DNA from: Scleroderma bovista
Taxonomy: Eukaryota; Basidiomycota; Agaricomycetes; Boletales; Sclerodermataceae
Direction of reading: 5' to 3'
Assembly (NCBI GenBank): GCA_037178675.1
Contig: JAYMGJ010000243.1
Coordinates: 89,151-153,150 of the forward strand
Length of the DNA: 64,000 bases
The position numbers were made by a program, and so were the translations under genes. Numbering within the stretch: the stretch's first letter is position 1; every line of letters begins with the position of its first letter. This document shows positions 1 through 12,166 of this stretch, piece after piece. The notes below the pieces were generated by a model that was not told the origin of the DNA, searched no databases, and saw only the letters and a program-made list of their open reading frames with translations.

Positions 1-559
1 CAATGCTTTCATCTTTTTCGTCGTTTCCATTGGAAAAACAGTCGCCGCGAGCAAACTTTTTTTTTTCATCCACAGCAAGTGCTTCGGGTAAAGTGCTTTC
101 CCCACAAGCATGGGCGCACTGCGCCGCTGGCAGACTGTGAGTCGTTTGATTGATAAGATTCGGTTGTAAGTCCTTTTTTTTTCTTGTTCTGTGTAGGGTA
201 TTTGGCCCGAGAAAAAGTGCTCTTACGGGGATGCTCGAAGGGAGTATGCCGTACGGTGGTGCTGCTGTCCCGGATGCAGACGGGTCAACGAAGATGCCGC
301 TGAGCTCAACTGCGCTCTCCCCGATTGCTATCAGATGTTCCAGGTATCATATATCAGCTGCGGTGTCCTAGGACCAAGAGCCGTGTGCTCGCGTTGAGAT
401 TGCTATGTTTCCTGTATTGCCAGTGGCAACGAAACGGAATGAGTGTCTGATTTCCCCTCTGCTTCCCCTCATCATCACGGCACCGCCACGTCTCGTTTCC
501 TATATACATCGTAGCCCCATCACCCTAATGCCCCGTCTTTACTTCCTCTCCTCTTCGTC
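1..559. other. Upstream region of the amino-acid permease, no gene seen
   Basis: No recognisable coding sequence. It holds short T tracts (near 58-66 and 174-181) and a TATATA-like element near 500-506, about 55 bp before the permease start, followed by a C/T-rich leader. The short open frames here resemble no protein I know and have no splice context. It may also contain the end of a gene lying left of the window. Confidence 0.5.
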
Positions 560-2640
560 ATGTCGGGCATGGCAGAAAAGAACAAGGATTCTGAAGCCTA
601 TTTCCACGATGCAGAGCCAGCCTCTCCCTCCGCCCCGGGCCCACTCCACAGGCAGCTCAAGAACCGCCATATCGCGATGATCAGGTTTGTACGCCATCCA
701 CCCTGCCTCCGTATCCACCCTCACCCTCCCCAGTATCGGCGGTGTCATCGGTACAGGTCTCTTCCTTGGGACCGCCAATTCCCTCGCGAACGGCGGTCCT
801 TTGGGTCTTCTCCTCGGGTACGTCATAATGGGAACCATTGTCTTTTCCGTCATGGTACGCCACGTCCACCTATTCTCGTCTCCACAGGTCCCCCACACCC
901 ATTTCTCCAGATTTCTTTGGGTGAGATGATCGCTTTCCTCCCCATCGCTGGGGGCCACATCAAGCTGGCCGAACGATTTGTCGACCCTGCATTCTCGTTT
1001 GCCATGGGTTGGAATTATTGGTACAACTGGGCTATTGTTGGTTCGTCGCGTCCTCCCTTCCCTTCCCCGCCAACTCACTCGTCATTTCATTAGCACCCGG
1101 TAAATAACGTCTTTCATATTGGTAGCGAAAGCACCTCATATCCTCTTAGCCGAACTGTCTGCAGCAGCCATTCTCATCGACTACTGGCACCCAAATGTGA
1201 ACAATGCCCTCTGGGTGGCAATTTGCATCTTCGTCGTCCTCACTATCAACATGCTAGGCGCTGGGGCTTATGGAGAAGCCGAATTCGTCTTTGCGTATGC
1301 CCCACCCCTGTTCATGTTGGCTCCCTCTAACACCCACCTAGTTCGATCAAAGTGATCACGATCACAGGTCTCATTATCCTTGGCATTATCCTTGATCTTG
1401 GCGGCGGACCCAACGGCGATCGCATTGGCTTCCGCTACTGGAAGAACCCCGGCCCCTTTGTTCAGTACAGTGGCATTTCTGGTGCAAAAGGCCGATTCCT
1501 TGGCTGGTGGTCCGTTATGACCCAGGCTGCCTTCTCCTTCATCGGTACCGAAATCGTTGCCGTAAGTTCTATGCTCATCCATCCACACCGTTCGTCCATT
1601 AACCCCTTCCCCTTTTTAGATCGCTGCAGGTGAAGCAAAAAACCCCCGCCGCAACCTCCCCAGAGCTATTCGCCGTGTCTACATTCGTATCCTTCTGTTT
1701 TACATTGGGGGAACCTTTATCATCGGTCTTCTTGTTCCCTCAAACAATCCCTCTTTACAACTGGAATCGGGAACTGCTGCCGCTTCTCCCTTTGTCATCG
1801 CCATGGAGAACGCCGGCATTAAGGTGTTACCTTCGGTAGGCCATCTCAGAAGATCCTTTTTCATTCTTTTTGAATCTGTTTGCAGATCATCAATGCTTGT
1901 TTGCTTACCTCCGCTTGGTCTGCTGCATCCAGTGATTTGTACACATCATCCCGAGCGCTCTGTGAGTCATGCAAATCCGGGCGAGAAGTGCAACAATTAA
2001 TTCCATGTTTGCAGATGGTTTGGCTGTCTCCAATAACGCCCCTGCGTTCTTCCTCAAAACTTCCAAATCCGGCCTGCCTTACCTCTCTGTCATCTTTTGT
2101 TCTCTATTCACCCTCCTCGCCTTTATGGCGGTGAAGTCGGGTGCTGGAAAAGTCTTCACTTGGCTTGCCAACATGACCTCCATCGCTGGGCTCATGACTT
2201 GGTTTGGAATTACTATCACATATCTCCGCTTTTACAAAGGCCTCAAAAGACAGGGCATCGACCGCACAACTCTACCCTTCTACACGAGGTTCCAGCCTTA
2301 TGCTGCTTGGTATGGATGCTGTTCGACATTCATCATCTGCTTCGTAAGCCCCTTTCTCATCTCCCCGTGCGAGGACACGCTGACTCTGTACTAGTTCAGC
2401 GGATGGAGCGTGTTCCTCAAGGATCATTGGGACACTGCAACTTTTGTTACCAACTATTTACCCTTCATCCTTTTCCCCATTCTCTATCTCGCTGCGCGCC
2501 TCTACTACCGCACCTCGCCCATTAGGCCGGCTGACATGGACTTCAAGAGCGACCTCGATCAGATAGCGGCCGACGAGGTCGACGATCCACCCCCAAAGAA
2601 CAGGATCGAGGCTGTCTGGCGTTGGCTGGTGGGTGTTTAG
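560..2640 (+). CDS. Amino-acid permease, AAT/YAT family, DIP5-like
   Basis: Plasma-membrane amino-acid/proton symporter of the APC superfamily. The N-terminus is hydrophilic and leads into the family signature: QLKNRHIAMI is split by a 49-nt intron (685-733) and continues as S-IGGVIGTGLFLGTA. Further diagnostic blocks follow in order: GEMIAFLPIAGGHIKLAERF, GAGAYGEAEFVFA, DLGGGPNGDRIGFRYW, QAAFSFIGTEIVA, GEAKNPRRNLPRAIRRVYIR, SAWSAASSDLY, TRFQPYAAWY and the last transmembrane block ending near residue 500. About eight to ten introns of roughly 50 nt separate these exons. The GGHIKLAERFVDPAFSFAMG block is most like dicarboxylic-amino-acid permeases (DIP5), but the substrate cannot be told from sequence. 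The estimated length of about 550 residues is normal for the family. The start is the first ATG (560); a second in-frame ATG lies three codons later. Confidence 0.93.
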
Positions 2641-3111
2641 TTCTCTGCTACTCTCAAACGCGACTTCTGACCGAAATCCGTACAGATGTAGTCGAGCCAT
2701 TAACATTTAATTGTAATGTGATCCCGAGTGCCTACCTAATAATAGTCTGTTGTACATTTTTTTTTCTTCTATTCAGTCATTTGCTGCATACCGTACTCTG
2801 CCGTGCGCAATGAACTGCGGATGCACCATCGAGCAACTCTCGCAAACATGTATCCGGTCATAAAGCAGGTAGGTATCCCATTTTAGTTTATGATGTTGTT
2901 ACTTTACGAGAAGGGAATTGCGGCTGATACAGTGAGGCACAGATGTGGAACGAAAGCCTGGTGCAATGTGCGAAGGAGGATAAGGAAAAATCTTTAATAT
3001 CGTATATATACATACGGGTTCCTGACCAGAGGCGAAAGCCAGCCTTTCCAGCGAGCTGTGCTATTGTAATAGGTAGGATATAAGGTTGGAACACTGGGCG
3101 GAACAGAAGTT
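2641..3111. other. Convergent intergenic region
   Basis: Gap between the stop codons of the permease (plus strand) and the LRR-DH-PH gene (minus strand). It is AT-richer than its surroundings, with a run of T near 2758-2766. It probably holds the two 3' untranslated regions. No coding or RNA feature recognised. Confidence 0.5.
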
Positions 3112-6100
3112 CTATGCCTTGGACGCGGGAATATGAAGGTTAATAGCTGGAAAACGACAGGACCTTTCAGCAAGTCTCAATGAAACGAGCGCTCTTCCAC
3201 CCACCTCTAAACCAAGTCAAGGCATCAGAAGGCGAGGGTGCATCAAAGTACAATATGGCTTTGTTATCTACAATACGCAATGCTGCAAATACGGATCGCA
3301 TCAGCCAACCTGTCAAAACGTCGTCGTCGCGAATTACCATTTCCATGAACAATGCTAGCCGGTTGCGGCAGTGTCTGCATACGCAGGACCGCCCAGAGGT
3401 CGACCGAGGACACAGGATCTTTGCCTTCGCTCGGATCACGGCAGAGCACAAGAAGGTCGTTGCACAAGACACCAACCAACGGTCGCGGAGTCAACTCGGG
3501 TGCCAGGCATTCCACCTGCACCACGGAAGCGTCTCCTTGAGCATTGAATGTTTCGAACGACACCACCGTCTTGCGGACGACCCGCGTCAGCATAAGAGGA
3601 CCATCCATTATGAGACGCCTTAAAAGACGAATCAGTAAAGTGTCGAATAACCTAGTGAAGCCATACCTGTGAGGTTGTACAAGAGGGCTGGGGAACTTTC
3701 CGCGGATTCTTGTTTGCCACTGCACCAATTTTTGTCGAGACTCGGATTGGCGTTTTCCTTCATTCATGTTGTTTGCTAGTGACGATATCTCACCAAGGGC
3801 CCTATCGAGCGCATCATCCATAAAAGAGTAAGCAGGCGGGGTGCTTCGAAGTAGTTCTTCAAGCTGGGGATTCATGAGCATTTTGGCAGAGATCTTAACC
3901 GGTGGTTGACTCACAAGCAGACGGTAACGGGGTATCCGCTGCACGGGTAAGAGTAAGTATCCCTCCAAATTAAGTTGTGAATGCCGGGCATTCACTCGAC
4001 ATCTTTTTAAGAAGGTTTTAATACGCTTCTTCTGGCCTGAAGTAAGATTGGGAACGCCGCCTGTCGCTGACGGGTCCACTGTACTTCCAGATCCAGGAAC
4101 TGAAACTGAGGTCAGGCCAAGACCTGCTAAATGAGCGGCATTAGTCGGGGATATGCTGGATGAGGGGGATGTCGTTGGATTGGGCCGATCAGTCGACCAA
4201 TGTTTTATCCGCTGGACAGAATTGTCGAAATTACTAATGGGCCAGTCGAATTAGCGGGATTATTGCGAACGCGACAAAAGACCGCTTACTTGATGTATGA
4301 CGAGTACATCTTCATGAAGGCAGCATGCTTCAGGAAGATGCCAGCCACCGATCTTGTCACTTCTACCGACAACTGACCGTCTGGATCGATTTCTTCGCCC
4401 GCTTGCGGCTTCTTCATCAGAGGAATGGCGGCGGCCTCCAGTGTCGGAAGAAAACTTTCTTTGTGGAAGGAGAACAATGCCTCCACACCGCTGAAGACGA
4501 TCTTCCTCTCAGATGCAGGAATAATGGTCTCTCTACCGGACCCTACGCCGCTTATGAGATTGACGGGTGCAGCACTTGGCTTGATGTAGATATCGACCAA
4601 CTCTTGCATTCCCTTCACATAGGTCCTCTCAGTCCTGTTCATAGGGTTACTGTAGTCGCGAGAAGTACGATGTCGTCCACTTACTCTACTATCTCCCGGA
4701 TAATCAGTGCTCGTTTTCCCTTGTCATCCTTGTACTTCCTCTCCTCGGAGGAGGCACTGCTGTTAGTAGTCGCAACGCTTACAGTTTGTGAAGCCGTGCC
4801 GCTTCTGAGAGCTGCAATGCTTTCGGGGGAACGCAACTGACCAGAAATGGAGGCGGCCCGAGAGATGGCATTAGTTGGCTCAGAATAGGTCCTGTCGATG
4901 ACCGTCGGTCTGCGAGAGCGTGTTATCGACGACAACTCGTCTCCTACTGTTCCGTACACGCTTAGAGGATTTCCTTGCGACAAACTCAAGTCATTCATGT
5001 CCCGCAGGTAAGCCATAACAGAACGCAGCGCTCGTGTGTATGTCTCCTTTGCCTTTTCTTCCTCTCGGCGCACAGCAAATTCGCTTGCACTGCTAATGGG
5101 CGCGGGTGCTGAAGAAGGCGTGACACTCAGCTCGGAGGCATCTTCTGCGTCACCCACTACCGTCGTTTCCGCGACGAATGACGTCGGTGAGGGGATGGTC
5201 AGGCTCGACACAGTGCTGCCATCGATGGGTAAGAAGCTTCTGCGTTTAGCAGCCCTGGGAGTCGGAGATGGAGACGGTGATGGGGCAAGAAAATCACCAG
5301 TAGCAGGCGGTGGCACAGGCGCAGCTGGGGACACAGGCTCCTCCTCTGGTAACGGGGGAGGAGAAAGCGCAACCATTGGCGTCGTATTCAGCATGGAACC
5401 CAGAGATCCAGTGGTTGAGAATCGAACGTCAATTTGAGGTGACGTCACTGATGTGGGAAGCAGGCTATTTGAACCCTCGGGGCGAGTGATGCGACCATAC
5501 GCAGTGCTCGGCCGAGAAGATGCTGGCGAGTCCGGCCTTATCTTTCCCATAGACATTTTCTTCAAAAATCCCCACCGACCACTTCTCTCCTTGTTCTCTC
5601 TGGCTGGGGCAGATCGTGGGCTGCTCTGCCGTTCCATGGGACTGGGTGTCGTGTACCCAATATCATAAGCGGTCGATGAACGCGGGGGTGAAGTAAAGGG
5701 CGAAACCACCGATGAGCGGACCGACCCCCCCATGGCCTCGGAGACCTCGGCCTTGCCGTCAAAAAAGCTCTGCGTGAGCATCGGCCGGGTGGCGGGGCGG
5801 GCTGGCATGAGTGCCGACACACCCAAGCTTGCATACCGTTTTGGTATTTCGAGTCGGTCGGAATCGGGTGGAGCCGAGGACATACTCAACAAGTTGGAGC
5901 TCGATGCGGAGGCGGACATGGCGGGTCGGGCAAGCGTAGCTATCGGGGGATGTCGCACCATCTCGCGGGGTCGTTCCAAGCTTGTCCGCAGCTCTCCGGC
6001 ACTCTTCATCTTCCGAAGTTCACGGTCAGCAGGGAACTTGGAGTCATTCTCATGTTGGGGTGTATTTGCTGAGCTTAGCCCTTCGTTAGTGGTACCCACT

Positions 6101-8082
6101 CGTGGACGCGTTTTGGAGTTGTAAGGTCGATTATTAGGAGCGGTTCTCGTACGTGTCAGGCTGCGATCCGAGATCTGGGGTACAGGAGGAACAATAGCAG
6201 GGGAGGTGACCGAACGACCAAGCGGAGGTGCTCGATAGGGCATGATGGTTTCGTCTTCATTTAATCTCGCCCCAATATCGGTCCCAGCCGCTTCGGATTC
6301 ATCCGTATCGGTTTCCGTTCCAGCCGAGGGTGGCGGAACGGGAGTGGAAGACACAGGGATGGAGGGGGTAGGCGGTGCGGGCAACTTGGAAAGAAGGGGA
6401 TCTACTAGGGCTTGCCACGGACCCTGGAACGGATTACCATCTAGATAGAGCTCCTGAAGGGACGGTAAAAGACACAGCCAACTAGGCAGGGAATGCATCC
6501 GATTCCTCCGGACGCTGAGCGTATGCAGCTTATCGAGACCGCATAAGGAGTCCGGAAGAGTGGTGACCCCAGTTGCATCGGCTATGAGGACCCGTAAAGA
6601 TACGAGGTGTGACAGAAAGACGGGCAAGACACGTAGAGGGTTTGAAGCGATGTTCAGTTCTTCCAAGCTCTCGCAAGCAGCAAGAGCAGGAGGGAGGGCG
6701 ACGAGGAAATTAGCTGAGATGTCCAAGGCCAGTAGGGTGTAACATATTCGGGGCAACACGCCTGTGAGGAAAGTAGGGACCGAGTTCGGGGTGCTGGACG
6801 ACCCGATAAGGAGGTGGGTTGTACCTATAGGGAGCTGGTGTTCAGCGATGAATCCGATGTGCACTTTTTGGGCCATACACACCCGATTGTACACTCAGCT
6901 GTGAGATCGGGAGTCCGTCTCCTTTGACGATAAGAGCTCGACCTTCTTCTGCCACAACCACCGCAGAGGTGCGTTCTTCAGGCTTTTCATCGGCGGTCTC
7001 TTCCTCCTCGCAGAGATCGTCGGTTTCATCGCCACTCGTGAGTCCTGCTTCGTCTCGCTCGTCCACGGGCTGCCAGCCCATATCGAAACTTGGATTTTCA
7101 CGAAGTCTGGGGGGGTTGTTCTCGTGGAGGGCTTGTGTATTGATGTGTCCGACTGAAGAAGACCTTGATCTGATACTGGCGGAATATTCTGACCAGCGAG
7201 TCTGGTCGATGGGTGTTCTGCCTGCAAACGAGGACGTGTTGTTCTCGCCAGCAAAGACCCTTGCTACATCGTCCGAAGTGATTCCCACTGCAACGCCGAT
7301 TTCTTCGTCACCTGATGCAATGTGGACGTGGCCGTAATCGCTGGTTGCCAGTGCACTTCCCGAGCTGGTGTATGCGGATGAACGCGTCGACGCAGAAGAC
7401 GAGCCGGCCGACGAAAGTGACGGGAGAGTCGAGGATGTTCTGTCGGAGATGCGGGCGTAAGGCAGGCGTTGGGGATAAGGATCTGGGAAGTGAGAAGGGT
7501 CGACGGAAGGGACTTTTGGAGGGCGTGCGAAAGAGCGGGGGGGAGAAGCGTCGTCGGGGTCGGAGGGTGGCCGGGCGAGGATGGCGCGAAGGAAGGGGTG
7601 CGGAGAGGCTGTTGGGCTTGGTTCGACGAGGGGATGGTCCATGGTGAGCTGGGTGGACTGGTCGGGGGACCAGACGTGGTTTTCGCGAGCAGCAGCGGGC
7701 GTTGGTGCACGTGGACGCGAACCTGCCGAATTGGGCGAGGAGGGCGAGGGTGGGCAGCCGAGGAAATCCAGTTCTGGGGGAAGGAGTCAGTCGAGCGAAG
7801 GACTCGTAGTCAAGCACAAGAAACAAGGCAACGAGAACTCAAAGTGATCGTGGTAAACCGGTCGACGTTCTCACCAGGTTGGCCCATCAACTGCTGCTCA
7901 TGTGCGTCCATGTCATACATGCTGAGCACCGTCCGTGCAGAGATGCCCGGCATCGGTGGGAGCGGCTTCGACGACGCAGGGCTCGCGGGCACGAGCGACG
8001 CAGGGATATCGGTTGTGCTGGACACAGATGTCAATATGTCATGTTCACTTGATATGTTGTACACGCAAACGCACAGGGCCAT
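3112..8082 (-). CDS. LRR-DH-PH protein, putative Rho-family guanine nucleotide exchange factor
   Basis: A protein of roughly 1400 residues. Order: Ser/Pro-rich and acidic N-terminus; leucine-rich repeats (LLALDISANFLVALP, LEELNIASNPLRVLP, LHTLSVRRNRMHSLP, LQELYLDGNPFQGP; about 6360-6790); a long Ser/Pro-rich linker; a DH domain beginning REIVE-TERTYVKGMQELVD and containing LNLEGYLLLPVQRIPRYRLL; and a PH domain ending ILYFDAPSPSDALTWFRAI. DH-PH modules load GTP onto Rho/Cdc42/Rac GTPases. Joins I can defend: 58-nt intron 6835-6892; the intron between REIVE and TERTY (about 4643-4684); a 51-nt stop-free intron inside the DH domain; an intron in the PH domain near 3260-3330; and a last intron giving WFRAINLHIPASKA and stop at 3112. 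The first exon (MDAHEQQLMGQP joined to ELDFLGCPPSP) is well supported; the initiation ATG at 8082 is the least certain point, and an extra upstream exon is possible. Confidence 0.82.
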
Positions 8083-8517
8083 GGAGACGCAGATATCGGG
8101 GCTGATGCTGATGCGTTGTCAATGCTGGCGTTCGACGCCGAGGCTCAAGAACAGGCAGAGTCAACCAAGTGCCCCAGCAATTTTCTAGTCTTATATCTTG
8201 TTACATAAATCCATCCTGCCCACCACTGACGTCTTTTATCGTCATGACATTCATCAGGACGCTATATTGACCATTGCTGCAGAACAGCCCTTCCCACCCT
8301 GTCACAGCCGTAGTCCATAACGTCCGACGAGGTGCTTATGGCCTCCCAAGAACAGCCCCCAGTGATCCTCGGACCTCCCAGGCACCACGGACAGAAACCT
8401 GCATCACCCGAGAGGAAGAACCTGCAACGCAATTCTTCGACGAGGCCCCTGTGAAGATCAAGGTTTGCAGCTATCGCATGTCCCTGCACTATGTCCGGTG
8501 TGCCAGACGCCTCGACG
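8083..8517. other. Intergenic region between LRR-DH-PH gene and ELP4
   Basis: Upstream of the LRR-DH-PH start and downstream of the ELP4 stop. No coding feature recognised; a further 5' exon of the LRR-DH-PH gene near 8090-8170 cannot be excluded. Confidence 0.4.
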
Positions 8518-10017
8518 TCAAAAGTCATACAAATCGGGTTGGTCGGAATGGAAAGCTACTTTCTTCTTGGCCTTCTTCACCTTGGACGCTATCGTCGTGG
8601 CATTCAGGGGGAGCCGAGCCTGAGAGTCACCTCGTCTGACATCAACAGTCTTTTCCAATTCGACTTGGACTGTCGCAAGTGAACGACCCCCCCTGTCAGA
8701 CAGGTGCTCCTTCTCGTCAGCAAGACCGGCATCCAAACTCATTGCGGTCGATGAGGGTGTAGTGCGCCTCTCTGTCACCCCTCCTTCCACGTCGAGATGC
8801 ATAGTCTCGATAACGAGCCGCCTTCGCGTACACTTGAATGCAAGATTGTTTTCTCCACTCCCTGCACTCGCCCCAGCAGACGACGACAGCCCTCGCAACG
8901 TCGAGTACTTATCACTGGCAGGCAGGACCGTATGTGGCGCTGGCAATTTATGAGCCTGCACTAGACCATGGTGAGATGGAAAGACAGCCACCAGGGATGG
9001 GTTGGCTGGATGACGTGTTTAACCTCACGTCTGTAATCTCCACTAGATGACACCCACCACCAAATCCGGTCATCGAGATAGCTGCATCTGTGAGCCACCC
9101 AACCTTCTCCTCCCAGCCGTACCCACCCCATCTGTCTGTACAAACATGCGGTGCAAGAGAAACACTGGCACACACGTGCGGATGTTGACGCAGAATGCGG
9201 CGCAACGAATGCAAGAACCACACAATCCCCTGCGTGCTTCAAGATCAGTATTTCCGCACCCCCGAATCATGGGCCCGACATACCGCGGGATCTACATCTC
9301 CCCATTGCGGAGAGCCCAGAGCAGGGACACATAACCTAATCGGCCCCATTTCGGAGGGGGTCCCACTCAGGACGTCTTGAATTCTTCCGAGAAGGCTTTT
9401 AATTGATCTTCTGGCGTCCCCACTGCTATTTACCTCTACGAATACGAGCTGTTTCGTGTTGCAAGCATTTTGAACCACCGGTGCAGGAATGCGGCACGTT
9501 AGATCAAAAGTGTGGCAGTAGTCGTCCGATGATCTGTGGGTGAGATGTATGAGAGTGATAACCTGATCAAACGAGTCGCATACGAGTCGCTACCAGACGA
9601 CACGGTGGTCTGGAAGTGCTTCATCCGCTCGTATCGCCATGCGATTTTGATCCGTTCATCGCTCTGGGCGGATTTCTCCTCCTCGTCGTTGACACCGAAT
9701 GAGTTGGTCGAGGACCACACCGGCATCCACATGCAGTCTTTCGCGAAAGACAGTCCATCATCATCGACTATGCACACCTGTTGGCCGCTTGCGATACCCT
9801 GAGAGACAAAGTACTTCTGTACCAACTCGCCGTACGCAGAATGATTGTCAGGTGCTAGAATAGCCAGCGAGCATGACAGTGGCAACCCGCCACCGAGAAT
9901 ATCATCGAGCGATGGAATTCCAGTAGAGACCAGTATCGTAGATGGCGACGATGGAGAGACGCGAGTGCCAGCATATGATGTGGCCTGCTTGGAGGGTATG
10001 CGTCGCTTGAAAGACAT
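8518..10017 (-). CDS. ELP4: Elongator complex subunit ELP4 (PAXNEB family)
   Basis: ELP4 forms, with Elp5 and Elp6, the RecA-like hexameric ring of Elongator, which is needed for 5-carboxymethyl modification of wobble uridines in tRNA. Visible: N-terminus MSFKRRIP, then LVSTGIPSLDDILGGGLPLSCSLAIL (the RecA-fold phosphate-loop region, degenerate as usual in ELP4), GELVQKYFVSQGIASGQQV, then after introns IRLCVPALGSPQWGD, LRFLHSLRRILRQHPHVCASV, GWLTDAAISMTGFG, FPSHHGLVQAHKLPAPHTVLP, LAFKCTRRRLVIETMHLDVEGG and the family C-terminus KKVAFHSDQPDLYDF. Several short introns interrupt 9000-9580. The C-terminal motif and the start both fit the family, so the gene is complete. Confidence 0.93.
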
Positions 10018-10291
10018 CTTGGATCATCAAAATCGACGACGGCTGGCATCAACACCCTATTCTATTCCTACAATCAAATCGACTAGTCGAATACATATCG
10101 GTACAACTCCCCACAAACACGACCTACAGGACTCGTTCCAGTTCAGACATGGCGCTTAGATTTGTTGCAGATGGGAGTCCAATAAGATAGTTAAGATGCA
10201 TTTTAACGGGATTCCCTCATCGTAGCGTCACCCGTCAAGTTGAGTTCTGGGACATCTTTCGAGTTGAATACACGTCCTCGCAAGAAGTTGA

Positions 10292-12068
10292 TCAATCCAG
10301 CCCATCAAGGGAAATATTCTTCGCTCTCTCCACCAGATCCTGAATCTCGGAGGTAGAATCGAGGGTGACGAGAGACTGCGGCGGCGATACGTCCCCCGTT
10401 GTCTCGTCACTACCGCTCCCAACAACTCTGATAGTAAACCCATTCGAAACGTTGGGTAACCGGGTTGACCCGATGTATCGTTGACCCGGCCGTTGGAATG
10501 GGTTGAATTCAATGGGATATGAACGGGGACTCAAAAGCGTCTGCAGAGCGTCTGTAGTCAGGTTGCCGTGCAAGAAAGACGACGCATAATGATGGAGTAT
10601 TTGTGGGATAGAGTCCACTTGAACCTCTGCAGACTGCTCAGCATACTCAGTGACGGCAAAGGGTATCTTTTCAACGTGACAGTAAAGGATGACGCCTTGC
10701 CAGGCTTTGTAGTTGACGAGTCCGGCATTGGCAGAGACCATGGCATCGGGGTTGTTGTTCGTCAGAGATGGGATACGCGGGTCCCAGTTCTCGTGTTCCC
10801 CATGAAGGTAGATAGCCACTGTACCCCCTCCCATAGAGGAAGGACTTTTGTATGTATAAACTGGTTCGTTTCGCTTCGCTTTCATAGCAAGACTACCTTT
10901 CTTCGCTTGCTTCACGATGTTGTACACCGCGGCCCCATAAAAGGTGAGTCGGATGTCGGTATACGGCAAAAGGAGCGCCAATTCAGAGAATCTGGCACCA
11001 AGATGACCATCAAATGTCGAGGTGATCAACAGTTACTCACAACGGGAGCATGTTGAGCTCAATTTCGGGTCCTGGGTAGTGGATATTAAGCATTTGTCGA
11101 CGTTCAGCGGAGTTTCGCGAAGGATGCGTAACGTGCAGAACGTGGACTAAGAGCTGGTAAACAGTCAAGGGGTAGTGCATGAGAAGGGACGCGGGTGACT
11201 CCATGGGGAGATTGCGCCATTGGTGCCAGGACTTCCAATCCGTGATTTCGACGGAGGAGGCGATCGCCGGTTCGGTCCCAGGATCAAAGTGCAGCTTGGG
11301 TATTAATCTTTCTTCGATTTTCCAGGCTTCCTTCTCGTCAAGGTGTTCTTTGTGCAAGAGCATGTAGCCGTGTTGGTAACCCTGCTGTGCAGGAACTTTC
11401 AGTGGGGTCACGTCGACAGGACCGATGGCATCCGAGCTTTCCATGTGAGGCGCGCTGCCTCCTGGGGTGCTCCAGTACCCAAAGCCTTCGTGGCCCAGAA
11501 CACCGAACAAGGCATAAATGAAATCTTCAGGGAAAGTACCGTCTTTCTCTACGCGGCCCCAGGGAAACTGCTTGACGATTGCCTGCACGAGGGGCACTTT
11601 CTCCATATGACGCTAAAGTTTATTCTCGTTAGCGGGAACAAACGCCCTTGATCCACAGAAAATTTCACCTTGTTCTTCGGGCAAAAGAACTTGTGACTAT
11701 GCGTCCCGAATCTGCCACTTTTCCATTCAGCTGTGTGACACTTGGGCAGCGGTTCAGCAATCTATTTAATGTACACGTCCAGACGGGCCAACCTCCTTTG
11801 AACAGAAGATCGCTGATTTGCATCCTGAGCACACGAGAGGCTATCAGATACGATTAGAACCTTGTGACCAAGAGCAATGCGATACGATGGATACCTTGCG
11901 TCCGACTATGGGCGTGCTACAACGGAAACAAGCGGGAGTTGGACTGAAATCGAGCTTCTCTGGCTGTCCTCCAGGACGAGTCATCTCTTTCCTAAGCTCC
12001 TCTGCGTATTTGTAAGTGATGCGGTCCATGTCCGCTATGGAAGGCATTTTGAAAGGTTTCGTGGGCAT
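10292..12068 (-). CDS. MYND-type zinc finger protein with Mss51-like C-terminal domain
   Basis: The C-terminal three quarters matches the domain that follows the MYND finger in Mss51-like proteins: VPLVQAIVKQFPWGRVEKDG, WKSWHQWRNLPMESPASLLM, HYPLTVYQLLV, LNIHYPGPEIELNMLP, ELALLLPYTDIRLTFYGAAV, PDAMVSANAGLVNYKAW and IPFAVTEYAEQSAE. Yeast Mss51 activates COX1 translation in mitochondria, but many fungal relatives are uncharacterised, so the role here is inferred. The N-terminus gives a zinc finger spread over small exons: FRC near 11925, CKSAIFCSKE near 11815, and WKSGRFGTHSHKFFCP near 11690-11745. The join from the last of these across an intron to RHMEKVPLV is clear. The join of the first two is not clean: canonical GT-AG sites leave the frame one base off. 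Start at 12068 (or 12047) is tentative. It is divergent from IMP1 with under 100 bp between starts. Confidence 0.75.
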
Positions 12069-12166
12069 GGTGGTGGTAGAAGATCAAGTCGAAGGGGAGC
12101 CCTCGATCGATCGTGCATGTTATAATACGAAGAGTCGAGACGCGTATTACATAATGGACACCCTCC
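12069..12166. promoter_or_regulatory. Shared divergent promoter, Mss51-like gene / IMP1
   Basis: Ninety-eight bases separate the two start codons. It contains a TATAATA-like stretch near 12120-12126. Any regulatory element serving either gene must lie here or inside coding sequence. Confidence 0.55.

Noticed and set aside
150..371. Open frame of about 70 codons at the left edge
   Set aside because: No recognisable domain and no splice context; lies in the probable promoter of the permease.
539..1078. Antisense frame of 179 codons over the permease
   Set aside because: Shadow of the permease exons, Arg/Pro-biased and crossing real introns.
3180..3623. Plus-strand frame of 147 codons
   Set aside because: Lies opposite the PH-domain exons of the LRR-DH-PH gene, which have clear family similarity and splice sites.
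7308..7826. Alternative minus-strand frames over the 5' part of the LRR gene
   Set aside because: The frame ELDFLGCPPSP..STQLTMDHPLVEP is continuous with the upstream exon through a good CAG acceptor; the other frames are Pro/Arg-rich shadows.
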